Assembly: GCA_015523645.1 (NCBI GenBank)
Contig: WAJY01000236.1
Span: 1 to 5,880 of the forward strand
Direction: 5' to 3'
Length of the DNA stretch: 5,880 bases
From: Geoglobus sp.
GTDB taxonomy: Archaea; Halobacteriota; Archaeoglobi; Archaeoglobales; Archaeoglobaceae
Part shown: positions 5,074 to 5,880 of the stretch, piece after piece
Position numbering within the stretch: the first letter of the stretch is position 1
How the letters are laid out: every line of letters starts with the position of its first letter
Position numbers and translations under genes: made by a program
The notes under the pieces: model-generated
Told to the model about the DNA's origin: nothing
Database searches by the model: none
What the model saw: the letters and a program-made list of their open reading frames with translations, nothing else

Positions 5074-5316
5074 TCAAACCCTCCTGGGTAAAGCGCAGTG
5101 ATCATCGTATTCCATGTGGAAACTGTCCTTGCAGTCGATGCAGACTCCAAGAAGAGGCTTTACTTCTTTGATGTTGTAACTGCCGCAGTATGGACATCTT
5201 TCATGTCTCTTCGTCCTGTAAAGCTGTCCATCAGAATGAAGCCAACCCCTCCCCGGGACAAACTCCAAGGGTTCGTTGCACCACGCACACCGGATAATAC
5301 CTTCAGTTGTGGACAT
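5074..5316 (-). CDS. Zinc-ribbon-like protein with three CxxC pairs, 80 aa
   Basis: The 80-residue product has three CxxC pairs at C10/C13 (CAWC), C41/C44 (CPYC) and C59/C62 (CIDC), plus H27, H38, H67 and H73. Two pairs can make one zinc-ribbon site. The remaining pair could form a second site with histidines such as H27 (GWLHSDG) or H73. The CAWCNEPL...GWLHSDG pattern is common in small zinc-binding proteins of phages and archaeal elements, but no function is known to me. The ATG at 5316 is chosen over the TTG two codons upstream; a G-rich AGGGGG lies seven bases before it. The gene overlaps the preceding one by 14 nt and ends one base before the next start. Nucleic-acid binding or protein-protein bridging is a guess. 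Confidence 0.8.
   Translation of the reverse strand: MSTTEGIIRCAWCNEPLEFVPGRGWLHSDGQLYRTKRHERCPYCGSYNIKEVKPLLGVCIDCKDSFHMEYDDHCALPRRV
5080..5085 (-). promoter_or_regulatory. Shine-Dalgarno (AGGAGG) fixing a GTG start at 5072
   Basis: AGGAGG sits within the last codons of the zinc-ribbon gene, seven bases before the GTG at 5072-5070. This ideal spacing supports the GTG start over the in-frame ATGs at 5150 and 5105. Those would extend 75 or 30 nt into the upstream gene and lack a ribosome-binding site. Confidence 0.7.
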
Positions 5317-5524
5317 TAACAAGCCCCCTGAGAATCTCCTTTAATTCAACCATAGATTTCACACACTCATTCTCATTCTCATACTTGACCGCAATGTCAA
5401 AAAAGCCGTCTTTCCTGCGTTTCACCAAGAGGATTTCGAGCCTCGAGCCACGCTTGCGAATCTCTTCTACAACTGTCTCCACTAAATCTTCCAAACTAAT
5501 TCCCGAAACTAAAAATTCCTTCAT
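5303..5524 (-). CDS. Small unknown protein, 73 aa
   Basis: This gene was not recognised. It encodes 73 residues beginning MKEFLVSGISLEDLV. The visible pattern suggests an alpha/beta fold: an N-terminal helix (LEDLVETVVEEIRKRG, about residues 11-26), two strands (RLEILLVKRR and FFDIAVKYE) separated by a Lys-Asp-Gly turn, and a C-terminal helix (ECVKSMVELKEILRG). It has one Cys, no signal peptide and no membrane segment, so it is probably cytoplasmic. The ATG at 5524 is preceded by a very strong GGAGGTG. The start lies 29 nt inside the nuclease-like gene, and the stop lies 14 nt inside the next gene, so it is translationally embedded in the operon. It could be an accessory subunit of the upstream nuclease, but that rests on position alone. 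Confidence 0.75.
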   Translation of the reverse strand: MKEFLVSGISLEDLVETVVEEIRKRGSRLEILLVKRRKDGFFDIAVKYENENECVKSMVELKEILRGLVNVHN

Positions 5525-5880
5525 GTTCCACCTCCGTTGTGGATGCCTGTGAAGGTGGAGCCATTGATGCACTCAAGAGAGTCTCAAGGGAGGATCCGGT
5601 GATTATCCAAACGCCATAGTGTCTGCAGAACTCCCAGGCAGATTCGTAGACACTGCCATCAACTACAACAGCCGGGATGGCCAAATCTCCATAGGCTTGT
5701 TTGACATCCAGATAGTATTCTGCAAGGAACCCCTTCGTAACCTTGAAGTTGTACTTGAATTCGAAAACAATCGTTATGCTGCCATGGAACCATTTTAGGC
5801 GTTTCCATTTGCCATTTATTTCGATCACTGGGATTGCATAAGCCACCATGTCAAAGATCTTGAGTTTCCTCCCCGGAAGC
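5496..5880 (-). CDS. Probable PD-(D/E)XK-fold nuclease, 5' end cut by window edge
   Basis: The reading frame is open from the right edge, giving 127 visible residues. The first ATG in view (5849) has no Shine-Dalgarno close to it, and the residues before it (RKLKIFDMVAY) read like protein, so the true start is probably beyond 5880. The visible part has an Asp (KIFDMVAY) followed about 30 residues later by Glu-x-Lys (IVFEFKYN). It then has a region with QAYGDLAIPAVVVDG and a final strand-like HYGVWIITG. This D...ExK order with a late helix and strand is the usual layout of PD-(D/E)XK nucleases, in which the acidic residues bind metal and the Lys assists DNA cleavage. The fold assignment is inference from motif order only. 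The last 29 nt overlap the next gene's start, suggesting translational coupling. The tail (roughly the last 30 residues, Ser/Glu-rich) looks unstructured. The protein could also be a catalytically inactive relative. Confidence 0.6.
   Translation of the reverse strand, partial: LPGRKLKIFDMVAYAIPVIEINGKWKRLKWFHGSITIVFEFKYNFKVTKGFLAEYYLDVKQAYGDLAIPAVVVDGSVYESAWEFCRHYGVWIITGSSLETLLSASMAPPSQASTTEVEHEGIFSFGN
5529..5535 (-). promoter_or_regulatory. Shine-Dalgarno (GGAGGTG) fixing the 5524 start
   Basis: GGAGGTG ends four bases before the ATG at 5524-5522. The frame extends upstream to 5572, but that extension has a histidine-rich, unlikely sequence and overlaps the preceding gene further, so the 5524 start is preferred. 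Confidence 0.65.

Noticed and set aside
5073..5150. Longer N-terminus for the DUF6011 protein (ATG at 5150 or 5105)
   Set aside because: These starts overlap the zinc-ribbon gene by 32-77 nt and lack a Shine-Dalgarno, whereas the GTG at 5072 has AGGAGG at ideal spacing.
1..5880. tRNA, rRNA, CRISPR array, insertion sequence or replication origin
   Set aside because: No cloverleaf, regular direct repeats, terminal inverted repeats with transposase, or AT-rich iteron cluster was seen, and there is almost no non-coding DNA to hold one.

Overview
The window looks like part of an archaeal mobile element, either a virus or plasmid or an integrated copy of one. Two things point to archaea: a full-length archaeal sliding clamp (PCNA), and frequent ATA and AGA/AGG codons. 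The clamp resembles those of the Archaeoglobi/Methanomicrobia side of the Euryarchaeota, including ANME-type archaea, but this placement comes from memory of the family and was not computed. The mobile-element reading rests on many short unknown genes, a phage-type Gp37/Gp68 (DUF5131) gene, a stand-alone DnaQ/PolB-type exonuclease, and extreme gene packing. No capsid, terminase, integrase or replication initiator is visible.

Every gene I can support lies on the minus strand, so the window reads right to left as one apparent operon. In order of transcription the genes are: a nuclease-like gene cut by the right edge (5880-5496); a 73-aa unknown (5524-5303); an 80-aa triple-CxxC zinc-ribbon protein (5316-5074); a 130-aa DUF6011-type zinc protein with a GTG start (5072-4680); a 172-aa protein with an N-terminal Cys4 motif and a helical C-terminus (4672-4154); a 64-aa two-helix membrane protein (4157-3963); a 90-aa unknown (3966-3694); PCNA (3710-2970); an 84-aa unknown (2964-2710); a 45-aa unknown (2713-2576); a DUF5131 radical-SAM-like protein (2579-1860); a 58-aa Cys4 miniprotein (1863-1687); a DEDD exonuclease (1690-1082); a 222-aa unknown (1080-412); and a winged-helix gene broken by a frameshift (404-144, with the rest of the domain running off the left edge in another frame).

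Six junctions are exact 4-nt ATGA overlaps and the others are 29- or shorter-nt overlaps or gaps of 1-7 nt. Almost every start has a purine-rich Shine-Dalgarno sequence (GAGGTGA, GGAGGTG or similar). No stretch without a gene exceeds a few bases, and I see no internal promoter, terminator, tRNA, CRISPR or insertion sequence.

The likely theme is DNA replication or processing: a clamp, a 3'-5' exonuclease, a probable PD-(D/E)XK nuclease and a DNA-binding winged helix, accompanied by zinc proteins and a radical-SAM-like enzyme of unknown role. The most interesting points are the two miniproteins locked on either side of the DUF5131 gene, the frameshifted winged helix, the His-containing third motif of the exonuclease, and the small membrane protein inside a clamp operon.
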